Positions 25,823 through 35,637 of a stretch of 64,000 bases of DNA are shown one piece after another; position 1 is the first letter of the stretch, and every line of letters begins with the position of its first letter. The translations under genes were made by a program, and so were the position numbers. The notes beneath the pieces are model-generated. The model searched no databases and had not been told where the DNA came from. It saw nothing but the letters and a program-made list of their open reading frames with translations. This DNA comes from Tenacibaculum holothuriorum (GTDB lineage: Bacteria; Bacteroidota; Bacteroidia; Flavobacteriales; Flavobacteriaceae), in NCBI RefSeq assembly GCF_002120225.1, contig NZ_LAPZ01000013.1:1-64000 (forward strand), written 5' to 3'.

Positions 25823-26452
25823 TTAATTAAGAGCTGAAAATATAGCCCAAGCATATAAAGCAAAACGTAGAAAACGGAATAAACCAAAGAAAACTACATT
25901 TTTAAAAGGGTATTTAATCATACCAGCTGTTAAACAACTAATAGCAAAAGGCAATGGTAATAAAGCACCTACTAAGATTAAAAAACCTCCCCATTTGCTA
26001 GTGTTTTTTAAGTTTTTAGCCATTTTAACTTCTAAATAGTTTCTAACAGCATCAATTTTTAAGGAAGCTCTTCCTATAAAATAAGCAGTTAAACCACCGA
26101 AGTAAGATAAAGTTGCTAAAAGTGTTAGATTTAAAATAGGATCAGCAGTTTTTTTAGACCAACCAATAAAAATTTCTGGTGGAATCAATCCTAAGATTGT
26201 TTCAGAAATAAAGAAGGTAATTAAAACTCCTGTTCTCGAAAAGGTTTCGGTCATAGCTTGTAAACCATCACCAATATTGTATACATATTTGTTAAAAAGT
26301 AATAACCCAACCACAGCAATTACAATTGGCCAAAAAGCTTTTTTTAAGCTTTCCCAAATAAACATGTAAAACCCCGTACGTTGATAATAATTGTGCAAAC
26401 GTTTTACGTGTGGTTGCTTATTTCCTTTTTTCTTTTTTTTCTCTTTACTCAT
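25823..26452 (-). CDS. VTT/SNARE-associated (DedA-like) membrane protein
   Basis: 209 residues. The cytosolic lysine-rich N-terminus (MSKEKKKKKGNK) is followed by about five hydrophobic segments. ETILGLIPPEIFIGW and SYFGGLTAYFIGR, then GALLPLPFAISCLTAGM, are the VTT-domain loops. DedA/VTT proteins move lipids between leaflets or support membrane homeostasis. It appears cotranscribed with the DUF1456 gene. Confidence 0.82.
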   Translation of the reverse strand: MSKEKKKKKGNKQPHVKRLHNYYQRTGFYMFIWESLKKAFWPIVIAVVGLLLFNKYVYNIGDGLQAMTETFSRTGVLITFFISETILGLIPPEIFIGWSKKTADPILNLTLLATLSYFGGLTAYFIGRASLKIDAVRNYLEVKMAKNLKNTSKWGGFLILVGALLPLPFAISCLTAGMIKYPFKNVVFFGLFRFLRFALYAWAIFSALN

Positions 26453-26538
26453 TGATTCTTAATAATATCAAAAGATAATTTTTTAGGAGATGCAAAAATA
26501 CGAGGTAATTACAAAATACGCTAATTATTAACTATGAA

Positions 26539-28095
26539 TTACAGTTGAGCAACAGCAGCTTCAGCACAACGTTCACCATCCATTGCGGCAGAAATAATTC
26601 CACCAGCATAACCACCACCTTCTCCACAAGGAAATAAACCTTCAATTTGTGGGTGCTCTAAGTTCTCTTTTCTTGGAATATTTACAGGAGACGAGGTACG
26701 AGATTCTACACCAATAATATTTGCTTCCGAAGTATAATATCCGTGCATTTTTCTACCAAAAGCAGCAAACCCTTTACGTAATCTACTTCCAATTAATTTT
26801 GGAAGTAAAGAATGCATTGGTGATGAATTTAATCCTGGTTGATATGAAGTTTCATTTAAAGAAGACGATAATCGTCCTTCAACAAAATCGGTTAATCTCT
26901 GAGCAGGAGCAACCTGACTTCTTCCTCCAGCATTAAAAGCTAATCTTTCTAAATCTTTTTGAAATTGAAGCCCTTTTAAAACTCCATATTGTTCATATTT
27001 AGGTAAGTCTTTATCTACATTAATTTCAACTACAATTCCAGAATTAGCAAACTTATTATTTCTACGAGAAGGAGACATTCCGTTAACAACAACCTCTCCA
27101 TTAGCTGTTGCAGCAGGAACTATAAATCCACCAGGGCACATACAAAAAGAATATACACCTCTGTTACCAACTTGATGTACCAAACTATATGCTGCAGCAG
27201 GTAATAATTCATCACGCTCATCAGCACAACTATATTGAATTTGATCTATAATTTGTTGAGGGTGTTCTACACGAACTCCCATAGCAAACGATTTGGCTTT
27301 TAATAAGATGTCTTTTTTATGAAGAAGTTCGTAAATATCTCTTGCAGAATGTCCTGTTGCTAAAATAACTGAATTCACAGTCATTTCAGTTCCGTTTTGT
27401 AACTGTATCGCTTTTAACTTATTGTCTTTAATTACAAAATCGGTAACACGAGTATCAAAATGAACTTCACCACCATATTCTAAAATAGTTTCTCGAATAT
27501 TTTTAATAATCTTAGGTAGCTTATTAGTCCCGATATGCGGATGAGCATCAATTAAAATTTGCTCTGTAGCTCCATGAAACACTAAGTTTTCAAAGATTCT
27601 ACGAACGTCACCACGTTTTAAACTGCGTGTGTATAATTTTCCGTCAGAATAGGTTCCAGCTCCACCTTCTCCAAAACAATAGTTAGAATCTTCATTAACA
27701 TCGTGAAACTGATTAATAGCACGTAAATCTCTACGACGATCTTGTACATTTTTTCCTCGTTCTAAAACAATAGGTTTGTATCCTAATTCAATACAACGAA
27801 GTGCAGCATACATACCTGCAGGACCAAAACCAACAATGTGTATTTCTTTGGCATTAGAAACATCCTTATAGTCGAAGATATAATCAGGAGTATCAGGTAA
27901 CGGTTCGTTAATATAAACGGCTACTTTATAGTTAAAAACAACATCTTTTTTACGAGCATCAATCGATTTACGAAGTACTTTTATAGCAGTGATATCTGAT
28001 ATATTGATATCTAACTTTTTAGAAGCTTTCTTTTTTAGAATATCTTCTTTTCTTTCTTCGATTAAATTTACACGTAGTTGAAGTTCTTTTACCAT
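26539..28095 (-). CDS. FAD-dependent oxidoreductase (COG2509 type)
   Basis: 518 residues. The N-terminal 80 residues form a ferredoxin-like domain (LNISDITAIKVLRKSIDARKK). An FAD Rossmann motif GFGPAGMYAALRC appears near 90, then FGEGGAGTYSDGKLYTR, and the C-terminal GLFPCGEGGGYAGGIISAAMDG. Members are large uncharacterised flavoproteins, often labelled FAD-dependent dehydrogenases. It is divergent from the AtoE-type transporter. The -7 box lies 4 bp before the ATG. Confidence 0.9.
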   Translation of the reverse strand: MVKELQLRVNLIEERKEDILKKKASKKLDINISDITAIKVLRKSIDARKKDVVFNYKVAVYINEPLPDTPDYIFDYKDVSNAKEIHIVGFGPAGMYAALRCIELGYKPIVLERGKNVQDRRRDLRAINQFHDVNEDSNYCFGEGGAGTYSDGKLYTRSLKRGDVRRIFENLVFHGATEQILIDAHPHIGTNKLPKIIKNIRETILEYGGEVHFDTRVTDFVIKDNKLKAIQLQNGTEMTVNSVILATGHSARDIYELLHKKDILLKAKSFAMGVRVEHPQQIIDQIQYSCADERDELLPAAAYSLVHQVGNRGVYSFCMCPGGFIVPAATANGEVVVNGMSPSRRNNKFANSGIVVEINVDKDLPKYEQYGVLKGLQFQKDLERLAFNAGGRSQVAPAQRLTDFVEGRLSSSLNETSYQPGLNSSPMHSLLPKLIGSRLRKGFAAFGRKMHGYYTSEANIIGVESRTSSPVNIPRKENLEHPQIEGLFPCGEGGGYAGGIISAAMDGERCAEAAVAQL

Positions 28096-28099
28096 GCTG

Positions 28100-28107
28100 C
28101 AAAGCTA
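28100..28107 (-). promoter_or_regulatory. -7 box of FAD oxidoreductase gene
   Basis: TAGCTTTG on the minus strand, exact TAnnTTTG, separated from the ATG by only 4 bp; a leaderless transcript is predicted. Confidence 0.4.
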
Positions 28108-28168
28108 GGTAATTTTGACTGAAGTAGTTTATCTGATTTGTTTATTTTAGCAAAACAAACTTAGCTGT

Positions 28169-29548
28169 ATGAAGATTACTCAGGTTATTGAAAATGTATT
28201 TAAGAAATACCTACCATCACCTTTTACCATTGCTATTTTACTCACTTTTATAACTATTTTATTAGCGTTAGTTTTTACAAAACCAGTTGATGTTTCCATT
28301 GGAAATTACTCCTTAGAAGTTTTGAGGTTTTGGGAAAACGGAATTTGGAGTAATGGTTTGTTAGTGTTTGCATATCAAATGATGCTAATTTTAGTGTTAG
28401 GTCATGTTTTGGTATTAAGTAAACCTGTTAGTAGTTTAATATTACGAGTGACAAAATACTGTACAAATACGGCGAATAGTGCAGTAATTGTTAGTGTAAC
28501 TACGATGTTAGTCTCGTTTTTTAATTGGGGATTGGGGCTCATTTTTGGCGCATTGTTAGCCAGAAAAGTAGGAGAACATGCTCAAAGGGAAAATATAAAA
28601 CTGAATTACCCGATAATTGGAGCTGCAGGTTATGTAGGGTTAATGGTGTGGCATGGAGGAATTTCAGGTTCTGCTCCTATAAAAATAAATGAAGAAGGGC
28701 ATATTAAAAGTATTATGAGTTCAGTTTCTTCTGAAGAAACCTTGGCTAAAATTCCGTCATTAATAGATTATTCTCAAACGGTATTTAGCTGGTGGAATTT
28801 GTTAATTTTTGTACTAGTTCTTTTAACGGTTTCAGTAACTTTTTATTTCTTAGGGAGGAAGGCAAAGCCTACAAATCTAAACCTTCCAGAATATATAATG
28901 GAAGATAAAGAAAAATCGACTACACAGGCCGAAAAACTTGATAACTCTAAGGTATTGTCTATCATTTTTGGAGTATTAATTCTTGTTGCTTTTTTTTATC
29001 AATATTCTGACGATGTATTAGCACTTAAAATTACTCCGAACTTAATCAATTTTTTTATGTTCGGTTTAGGAATTCTATTACATGGAAGTTTTAAAAAGTT
29101 TACCAATGCAGTTGGAGAGTCAATTAGTGATGTATCTGGAATTTTAATTCAGTTCCCCTTATATTTTGGTATTATGGGAATAATGAAAAGCGCAGGAATG
29201 GTAACGTTAATATCTGATTTTTTCGTATCCGTTTCTACCGCTACCACTTTGCCAATTTTTACATTTTTTAGCGCAGGATTGGTAAACATTTTTGTGCCGA
29301 GTGGAGGAGGGCAATGGGTAGTACAAGGACCTATTGTAGTTGAAAGTGCATTGCAATTAGGAGTACCATTACCTAAAGCAATTATGGCATTAGCATATGG
29401 AGATCAAATAACCAATATGTTACAGCCTTTTTGGGCGTTACCGTTATTAGGAATTACCAAGTTAAAAGCAAAAGAAATTTTGCCCTATACATTAATCGCT
29501 ATGGTAGTTGGTAGTGCAGTTTATTTATTAGGGTTATTAGTTTTTTAG
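28169..29548 (+). CDS. AtoE-type short-chain fatty acid transporter
   Basis: 459 residues with about twelve hydrophobic segments. The opening VFKKYLPSPFTIAILLTF and the later NIFVPSGGGQWVVQGPIVVE are characteristic of the AtoE / TIGR00366 family, thought to take up short-chain fatty acids such as acetoacetate or butyrate. The aat start codon follows its stop with no gap, so aat is translationally coupled to it. Confidence 0.88.
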   Translation: MKITQVIENVFKKYLPSPFTIAILLTFITILLALVFTKPVDVSIGNYSLEVLRFWENGIWSNGLLVFAYQMMLILVLGHVLVLSKPVSSLILRVTKYCTNTANSAVIVSVTTMLVSFFNWGLGLIFGALLARKVGEHAQRENIKLNYPIIGAAGYVGLMVWHGGISGSAPIKINEEGHIKSIMSSVSSEETLAKIPSLIDYSQTVFSWWNLLIFVLVLLTVSVTFYFLGRKAKPTNLNLPEYIMEDKEKSTTQAEKLDNSKVLSIIFGVLILVAFFYQYSDDVLALKITPNLINFFMFGLGILLHGSFKKFTNAVGESISDVSGILIQFPLYFGIMGIMKSAGMVTLISDFFVSVSTATTLPIFTFFSAGLVNIFVPSGGGQWVVQGPIVVESALQLGVPLPKAIMALAYGDQITNMLQPFWALPLLGITKLKAKEILPYTLIAMVVGSAVYLLGLLVF

Positions 29549-30190
29549 ATGATTTGGTTAGGTGAAGAATTGGTGTTTCCTCCGTTAGAGTTAGCCACGG
29601 AAGATGGAGTTTTAGCCATAGGAGGTGATTTAAGTGTAGCGCGATTAAAGCTTGCATACCAAAACGGAATATTTCCATGGTTTAATGAAGGTGAGCCAAT
29701 TGTATGGTATTCACCTTGGGAACGTATGGTATTGTTTCCTGATGAGGTGAAAGTTTCAAAATCGATGAAACAAGTACTTCGTAAAAAAGATTTTACAATT
29801 ACCGAAAACCAGGCTTTTGAACAAGTAATTTTTAATTGTAAACATATTAATAGAAATGATCAATTCGGAACTTGGATTACTGATGATATGGAACAAGCTT
29901 ACATTAATTTACACAAAGAGGGTTTTGCAAAATCTATTGAAGTTTGGCACTTCGACTCAGCTCAAAGTAAAAATGTGTTAGTTGGTGGTTTATACGGAGT
30001 TGATTTAGGAAATGGAGTTTTCTGCGGCGAAAGTATGTTTAGTAAAGCAAGTAATATGAGCAAGCTTGCTTTTATACACTTAGCTCAAAACTGTGGTTAT
30101 AAACTAATAGATTGCCAAGTATACAACGAGCATCTAGCAAGTTTGGGAGCAAGAGAAATTGATAGGAGTGAGTTTTTAGGTTTATTATAA
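29549..30190 (+). CDS. aat: Leucyl/phenylalanyl-tRNA-protein transferase
   Basis: 213 residues. It adds Leu or Phe from aminoacyl-tRNA to N-terminal Lys or Arg of proteins, creating N-degrons for ClpS/ClpAP. FPPLELATEDGVLAIGGDL, FPWFNEGEPIVWYSPWER and GGLYGVDLGNGVFCGESMFS are the family hallmarks. It directly abuts the transporter gene. Confidence 0.97.
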   Translation: MIWLGEELVFPPLELATEDGVLAIGGDLSVARLKLAYQNGIFPWFNEGEPIVWYSPWERMVLFPDEVKVSKSMKQVLRKKDFTITENQAFEQVIFNCKHINRNDQFGTWITDDMEQAYINLHKEGFAKSIEVWHFDSAQSKNVLVGGLYGVDLGNGVFCGESMFSKASNMSKLAFIHLAQNCGYKLIDCQVYNEHLASLGAREIDRSEFLGLL

Positions 30191-30203
30191 TTATAGATGA
30201 TAA

Positions 30204-31076
30204 CTATTCACATTTAACATTAACATAATCTTCTTTTTCTTTATCATATTCAATACATTTTCTTTCTATTAAAACCATTTTATTATCTATTACTTTATAA
30301 GTAGCATTAGTATGCCTAGAACCTCCACAGCATTGATTATGCTCATAGATTAGCTTTTCTTTTGAATTAAATTCTAAAGAGGTTCCACTAAAATCACTGA
30401 CAAAATAGTTTTCAGATTTAGGTTCTTTTAAGATATAAATACTAGAAGTGTTTGGTCCGGTATAGCTAGCTTCAAAGACAGAGAAGTCTTGAATTCCATC
30501 GAAGTTATAATCATCAACTGAGACATTATCAATTCCAAATAACTGACAATCTAAATTGATTTTTTGAATTAATCGATCGGTTCTTTTTTCAAAAACTTTA
30601 ACTCCAATCACTCGTCCATAAAATTGCCTTTTCTTCTTAGAGATGATAGTCTTGAAATAGTGTTTTTTTGTAGACTTAGATTGTAAAAGTTCTTTGGTAT
30701 CCCATTCTAAATCATCTCCATAATTAATATCAAAGTCCTTTTTTAGATAAATATTAAGCTCTTTTTTAGTTTTTGTATTTACCCATTTACCTCTAATCAC
30801 TGTATCATCTATTTCAAAGTTTGAAAAAGTTAATGTAGCTATAACCTGATTTTTTGATTTTTTTTCGTAGAGTGTTAATTCTCGTCCTTTTAAATTACCA
30901 TTAATAGTAATAGGAGTATCATATTTATTATAAGAATAGTAAGCTAAAGAAACACCATCACTATAATGATAGGTTACTAAAGTAATTGGGTATTCTCCTA
31001 AAGTACCTGAATAAGAAGATTGCCCAAAGCAAATAGTATTAACTATCAATAAAAAACAAACAATAATCTTTTTCAT
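30204..31076 (-). CDS. Secreted protein, XAC2610-like (tentative)
   Basis: 290 residues with a signal peptide ending CFGQ. Beta-rich, with VDDYNFDGIQDFSVFE resembling an FG-GAP or EF-hand-like loop found in XAC2610-related secreted proteins. Two cysteines adjoin in HNQCCGGSRH. The substrate is unknown. It is 3 bp from the stop side of the upstream hydrolase start, suggesting cotranscription with it. Confidence 0.6.
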   Translation of the reverse strand: MKKIIVCFLLIVNTICFGQSSYSGTLGEYPITLVTYHYSDGVSLAYYSYNKYDTPITINGNLKGRELTLYEKKSKNQVIATLTFSNFEIDDTVIRGKWVNTKTKKELNIYLKKDFDINYGDDLEWDTKELLQSKSTKKHYFKTIISKKKRQFYGRVIGVKVFEKRTDRLIQKINLDCQLFGIDNVSVDDYNFDGIQDFSVFEASYTGPNTSSIYILKEPKSENYFVSDFSGTSLEFNSKEKLIYEHNQCCGGSRHTNATYKVIDNKMVLIERKCIEYDKEKEDYVNVKCE

Positions 31077-31079
31077 AAA

Positions 31080-32996
31080 TTACTTCAACACATTAAACTC
31101 AATACTCGAATCTGTAAAAACAGAATGTGTTTGTGTCTTAAAGTCCTTTTTATCGGCTTTGTAAATATTAGGCACATAGGTTTGTGGATTCAAATCGATT
31201 AAAGGAAACCAAGTACTTTGTACTTGTATTTGCAATTTGTGTCCTTTTTTTATAGTATGAAAAACATCTTGTAACTTAATATTTACAGCAGTTTTTTTGT
31301 TTGGTGTAAAAGGTTCTGGTTTTGAAAAATCATTTCTAAAACGTCCACGCATTACTTCACTACGAACCATCATATGATAATTGCTTAATTTTTGATGCGT
31401 TTGCATTTCTTTATTATCATTCTTTAATTCTGCAGGATGTACATCAATAACTTTAACAATCCAATCTGCAGCAGTTCCAGTGGTAGCTACATTTAGTTTT
31501 GCTAAAATATCTCCCGCTAAGGTTAAATCTTCAGTTAAAATATCTGTTTCAAAAACTAAAACGTCTGGTCTACGCGCAGCAAATCGCTGATCGTCGGTCA
31601 TATACTTACGAGGCGTAAAAACGGTTTTAATATCTTCAGAATACGGAACAGGATGTTTTACATCACTTACAAAATCAACTTTTGAATCTGATTTTTTAGC
31701 TGCTGTTAATTCTTGATTTTCTGATAAATAAAATGTTTGTTTTTTGATATTCTTTGGTGGCCAAACATAGTAATCTTTCCATTCTCTTTTACCAGTGTCA
31801 AAAACATGAGCTTCAGCTAATTTTGAGTTTTTAGAGCCATTACCTTTTAAGAAATGATTAAAGAATTTTGTTTCAATATTCTTTTGAAAGTTTAAAGAGA
31901 TTGAATCTCCGAAGTAATAATTACCAACAGTGTTTTTTACTTTGTTTCTCGACCATCCTCCGTGATCCCAAGGACCAAAAACTAACGTATTATAATTATT
32001 TGGTTGGTGTTTTTCAATGTTTTTATATGTTTCTAAAGGTCCATATAAATCCTCCGCATCAAACCAACCACCAACGACCATAGTTGCCACAGTTGAAGGA
32101 ACTCTATCTAAATACTGAATTATTCCTTTGCTCTTCCAAACAGAATCATAATTAGGATGTTCAGTAATCTCTTTCCAGAAGAAATCATCAATTTTATTGG
32201 TGTTGTTTGCTGTTTTTGTATCTAATTTATCATACTGAAAATAGCTGTTTAAATTCTTTAAAGGACCTTTGTCTAAAAAGAACTGATATTGATCTTGTGT
32301 TTTCATATCAGGAAAAGAATACCAAGCCGTATCGGTTGGTTGATCTTTATAGGTTCCGAATAAAGAAATGGCTTTAAAATAGCTTAGTAAAAATGCTCCG
32401 TTATGATGAAAATCATCAAAAAAGAAGTCACCAATACACGCTTGTGGTGAAGCTGCTTTTAAGGCTGGGTGTGCATCAATTGTAGAAACCGTAGCATAAT
32501 GTCCAGGATATGAAATTCCCCAAGTACCTACTTTACCGTTATTGTGTTTAGTATTTTTTACTAACCAATCTATAGTATCATATGTATCTGTAGTTTCGTC
32601 AGATTGTTTTTCTTTTTTATTCGGAACATACGCACGCATGTTATCGTAAACTCCTTCACTCATCCAACGACCACGAACATCTTGATATACGATAATATTT
32701 CCTTCTTTCATTAAAATTGGATTCGGCCCAATTTTCTTTCTGAATTTATCCTCTCCATAAGGTCTACAACTATACGGAGTACGTTGTAATAAAATCGGAT
32801 AAACTTTACTAGTATCTTTCGGTGTATAGATAGTTGTGTGTAATTTTACACCATCGCGCATTGTAATTGCTACTTCTTTTTTTGAGTAGTTATCTTGAAC
32901 AAAAGTGTCTTCTTTTTTTTCTTTTATTTTAGTTTCTTGTTTAGTACAACTTAAAATTAATATAATTAAGCAAGCAAGTTTGAAAAGTGATTTCAT
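31080..32996 (-). CDS. CocE/NonD-type hydrolase (S15 X-Pro peptidase family), lipoprotein
   Basis: 638 residues with a lipoprotein signal (LILSC). An alpha/beta hydrolase domain carries the nucleophile in GTWGISYPG (near 158) and a C-terminal jelly-roll X-Pro binding domain spans about 400-630. YQDVRGRWMSEG is typical of the CocE branch. Likely an envelope-exposed acyl or peptide hydrolase such as a glutaryl-7-ACA acylase-like enzyme. The start is ATG with a normal signal. Confidence 0.9.
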   Translation of the reverse strand: MKSLFKLACLIILILSCTKQETKIKEKKEDTFVQDNYSKKEVAITMRDGVKLHTTIYTPKDTSKVYPILLQRTPYSCRPYGEDKFRKKIGPNPILMKEGNIIVYQDVRGRWMSEGVYDNMRAYVPNKKEKQSDETTDTYDTIDWLVKNTKHNNGKVGTWGISYPGHYATVSTIDAHPALKAASPQACIGDFFFDDFHHNGAFLLSYFKAISLFGTYKDQPTDTAWYSFPDMKTQDQYQFFLDKGPLKNLNSYFQYDKLDTKTANNTNKIDDFFWKEITEHPNYDSVWKSKGIIQYLDRVPSTVATMVVGGWFDAEDLYGPLETYKNIEKHQPNNYNTLVFGPWDHGGWSRNKVKNTVGNYYFGDSISLNFQKNIETKFFNHFLKGNGSKNSKLAEAHVFDTGKREWKDYYVWPPKNIKKQTFYLSENQELTAAKKSDSKVDFVSDVKHPVPYSEDIKTVFTPRKYMTDDQRFAARRPDVLVFETDILTEDLTLAGDILAKLNVATTGTAADWIVKVIDVHPAELKNDNKEMQTHQKLSNYHMMVRSEVMRGRFRNDFSKPEPFTPNKKTAVNIKLQDVFHTIKKGHKLQIQVQSTWFPLIDLNPQTYVPNIYKADKKDFKTQTHSVFTDSSIEFNVLK

Positions 32997-33069
32997 AGTG
33001 TTGATTATAAAGATGAGTAAATATAATCAAATGAAGAATATAACTAATTATGCTTTTTATTTTAATAGT

Positions 33070-34698
33070 TTAATTTGAGCTATAATCTGTAAAAAGTCTC
33101 TTTTCAATTGTTTTAGAAATATCAATGCTATGACAATCATGACATTTTATTTTAGAAATGAAAATACCATACGATTCTTTGTGCTTTAAAGAATAACCGT
33201 GATCACCTCTAAATTTTGGAACTCCCCAAAAAGTTTTTTCATTACTATTATTTTCAAAAAGATATCCTGGGTTTAATAGAACAAATAAATCGCCTGAGTT
33301 TTTATGATCGAGCCCAATTTTATTTAAATCCTCTCGTCTATATATTTCATCAACTACTAACTCGTCTTTATATTTTAGATAACTAAAAGCATCCTCTATT
33401 TTCTTAAGAGTTTTCTGTTTGTTTTCTATAGATAAGTTATCGTTTATGTAAATATGAGACGAAACTTTAGCTGGAATTCCAATTGCTTCCCAATCTTTAC
33501 TATTGAAATTTGTGTTGACACTATTTTTAGTTAAAAACTTATTTATATCAATAGAAGTGTGAATAGGAGAAAACCCATGACCAGAAGTGATAATTAAATC
33601 GTAATTATTTTTTTTAGCAAAAGCCTCAATAGTATTGAAATCTTTATCCATTTGACTGAATGCATTTTTGTATTCTAATTGAATTTCTTTTGATGATTTT
33701 TTCAACCCTAAAAAAGAATGCCCAATTCTGTCCATCAACGGATAATCAATCATAATTAAATCGTATTCTTTTTTTTGAGAGGTTGATGTAAACACTTTCA
33801 TAATATGATTTAATTCGCTGTAAATTTCTTCTAAAAGTGTTTTTGAATCAATCTTTTTTGAAGTGTAATATCCAATATTTGGCCAACCAGTTGGGTTTCC
33901 AATATTCTCATTGATAGATTGTATAAACTCTTTAGGATATCCTTTATTTTTGTACTGTGGTCTTACGTAAATTTGAATTGAATCTGAAGATTTATTTAGC
34001 CATTTTCCTTTAAGATTATTATCTAATTCAAACCAATTTCCAAGAGTTGCTTCTTTAACAAATCCATTATCAAAATTATAATCGTTATCAAAAATTAATT
34101 GAGAATCTTTGGTTTTATAAACTACTAAGTTTTGCAATTCTGGGATTTTAAATTCATCATTTGAGTTTCTGTATTTCACCAATGAATTATCGTTACTCGA
34201 AATTTGTTTTAACTCTAAAATGATTGGTTTTCCAATTTGAGTTCCTTGAGATAATGCATCAACATTTTTGTGGGTTATATATTTTCCGTGTAAAGTAAGT
34301 GAGCCAATATTGAGTACTTTTTTGCCTTTTAAATCTGCTTTTTCCCAAAAAGTTTCAGTTTCAAAAGGTTGACTAAAGCCACTTACCAAACTTAACTTTT
34401 CATTTTCTTTTTTCACATATAAATGTCCAACAATTCCGTGTTCACTTGGAGATTCACCAGTCTCAAAAGAAGCAATATTGCTTATAGTTACGGCATTTGT
34501 AATTGGTGTTAATTTTGTGATATTCTTTTCATTCCTTTTAAAAAAAAGATCAGATTTTGTTGCGGTTAAATATTCTTGCATTTCTGGGTAAGAAATTCCT
34601 CTTGCATGTACAACAATTACTTTTCTGTTTTCTTTTTTTGGTTGAGTGCAAGAAACAAAAATCGCCAAAAGAAAAAGAGTTACAATTAATTTACTCAT
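33070..34698 (-). CDS. Alkaline-phosphatase-superfamily lipoprotein, degenerate metal site
   Basis: 542 residues with a lipobox (VSCTQ). The fold matches type I phosphodiesterase/nucleotide pyrophosphatases: the nucleophile region TPITNAVTISNIASFETG with EHGIVGH after it, the MDRIGHSF box, SGHGF and GDHGYS. Two expected Asp ligands are missing: motif 1 reads VHARGIS instead of a DG-type strand, and the SDHG box reads SGHG. In NPP enzymes both belong to the same metal site, so only one site seems intact. It overlaps the CPBP gene stop by 4 bp. Confidence 0.75.
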   Translation of the reverse strand: MSKLIVTLFLLAIFVSCTQPKKENRKVIVVHARGISYPEMQEYLTATKSDLFFKRNEKNITKLTPITNAVTISNIASFETGESPSEHGIVGHLYVKKENEKLSLVSGFSQPFETETFWEKADLKGKKVLNIGSLTLHGKYITHKNVDALSQGTQIGKPIILELKQISSNDNSLVKYRNSNDEFKIPELQNLVVYKTKDSQLIFDNDYNFDNGFVKEATLGNWFELDNNLKGKWLNKSSDSIQIYVRPQYKNKGYPKEFIQSINENIGNPTGWPNIGYYTSKKIDSKTLLEEIYSELNHIMKVFTSTSQKKEYDLIMIDYPLMDRIGHSFLGLKKSSKEIQLEYKNAFSQMDKDFNTIEAFAKKNNYDLIITSGHGFSPIHTSIDINKFLTKNSVNTNFNSKDWEAIGIPAKVSSHIYINDNLSIENKQKTLKKIEDAFSYLKYKDELVVDEIYRREDLNKIGLDHKNSGDLFVLLNPGYLFENNSNEKTFWGVPKFRGDHGYSLKHKESYGIFISKIKCHDCHSIDISKTIEKRLFTDYSSN

Positions 34699-35627
34699 TG
34701 CTTTTTTAGGTTTTTAGTTACTGTTTTTTTTGCACGCCATTTCATGATAAGTAAAGCGAAAATAATTATCAGAATTATTAAAATACTTCCTTCTGGTCCA
34801 AATTCACCACCTGTTAACCAATCTTTATTTGAGTTAATTGAAATATCTAGTAAGGTTGCTTTTTTATGTCCGCTTGCTGCAAATCCAAAAATAGGTCCTT
34901 GAAAAAAGTTCCATCCAATGTGCATTCCTATAGAAAGCCATAACATTTTGGTTGATAAATATCCGTAGATTCTTAAATAACCAAACAATACAATAATTAA
35001 GGTTGATACTATACCTGCATTAGGATTTAAAGCATGGATTAATCCATAAATAATGCAAGAAATGATGATTGATAATTTTAATCCCAATCCTTCAATCATA
35101 TTTTGAAAAACATAACCTCTAAACACTAATTCTTCCCAATAGCCAACTAAAATATGCTCTACTAAAACAATTAGTAAAGTAATTAATGACATCGTTTTTA
35201 TATAATTTCCCCAGTTTTCAGCATTTAATTCTAAAGGATTATTTAACGAAAAGTTGATACCATTAATTTCTATCAGATTAAAAGAAATTAATAAAATGCA
35301 AAACAAAAAAGCCATTGCTCCACTAAGTAAAAAGCCAAATATTACATCAAAGAAGGATTGTTTTTTTAGTGAAAGTCCAAGTGAAACAAAACTCTTTTTA
35401 TCAAAAAATTTCCTTGACAAAAACACAGCTATTGTGCTTCCAATTGCCAAAATACTTACAATTAATAAACTGTAATTTTCTAAAAATTCTTTTTTTGTAA
35501 TATCACCTAATAAAGGTTTTATAATAAAAGTTGATGCGGCAAAAACCCAAAAAATTAACAAGAAGAAAAATATTCTCCATCCAGCTTTAAATCGATTTTC
35601 TTGTTGATTAATAAATATGTTTTTCAT
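34695..35627 (-). CDS. CPBP family intramembrane metalloprotease (copy 1)
   Basis: 310 residues from ATG at 35627. A TTG at 35645 is in frame but would overlap the upstream gene, so I prefer the ATG 10 bp after that gene. Eight or so transmembrane segments; the CPBP glutamate motif is EELVFRGYVF, followed by the His motif near GLIHALNPN. CPBP (CAAX protease and bacteriocin-processing) proteases cleave or process membrane proteins and prenylated peptides. It forms an operon with a second CPBP gene and the phosphodiesterase-like gene. Confidence 0.85.
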   Translation of the reverse strand: MKNIFINQQENRFKAGWRIFFFLLIFWVFAASTFIIKPLLGDITKKEFLENYSLLIVSILAIGSTIAVFLSRKFFDKKSFVSLGLSLKKQSFFDVIFGFLLSGAMAFLFCILLISFNLIEINGINFSLNNPLELNAENWGNYIKTMSLITLLIVLVEHILVGYWEELVFRGYVFQNMIEGLGLKLSIIISCIIYGLIHALNPNAGIVSTLIIVLFGYLRIYGYLSTKMLWLSIGMHIGWNFFQGPIFGFAASGHKKATLLDISINSNKDWLTGGEFGPEGSILIILIIIFALLIMKWRAKKTVTKNLKKQ

Positions 35628-35637
35628 GATTTTTTGT

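Noticed and set aside
26335..26355. AAAGCTT/AAGCTTT stem inside the VTT-domain gene as a terminator
   Set aside because: It is short, in mid-gene and lacks a following T tract in the direction of transcription.
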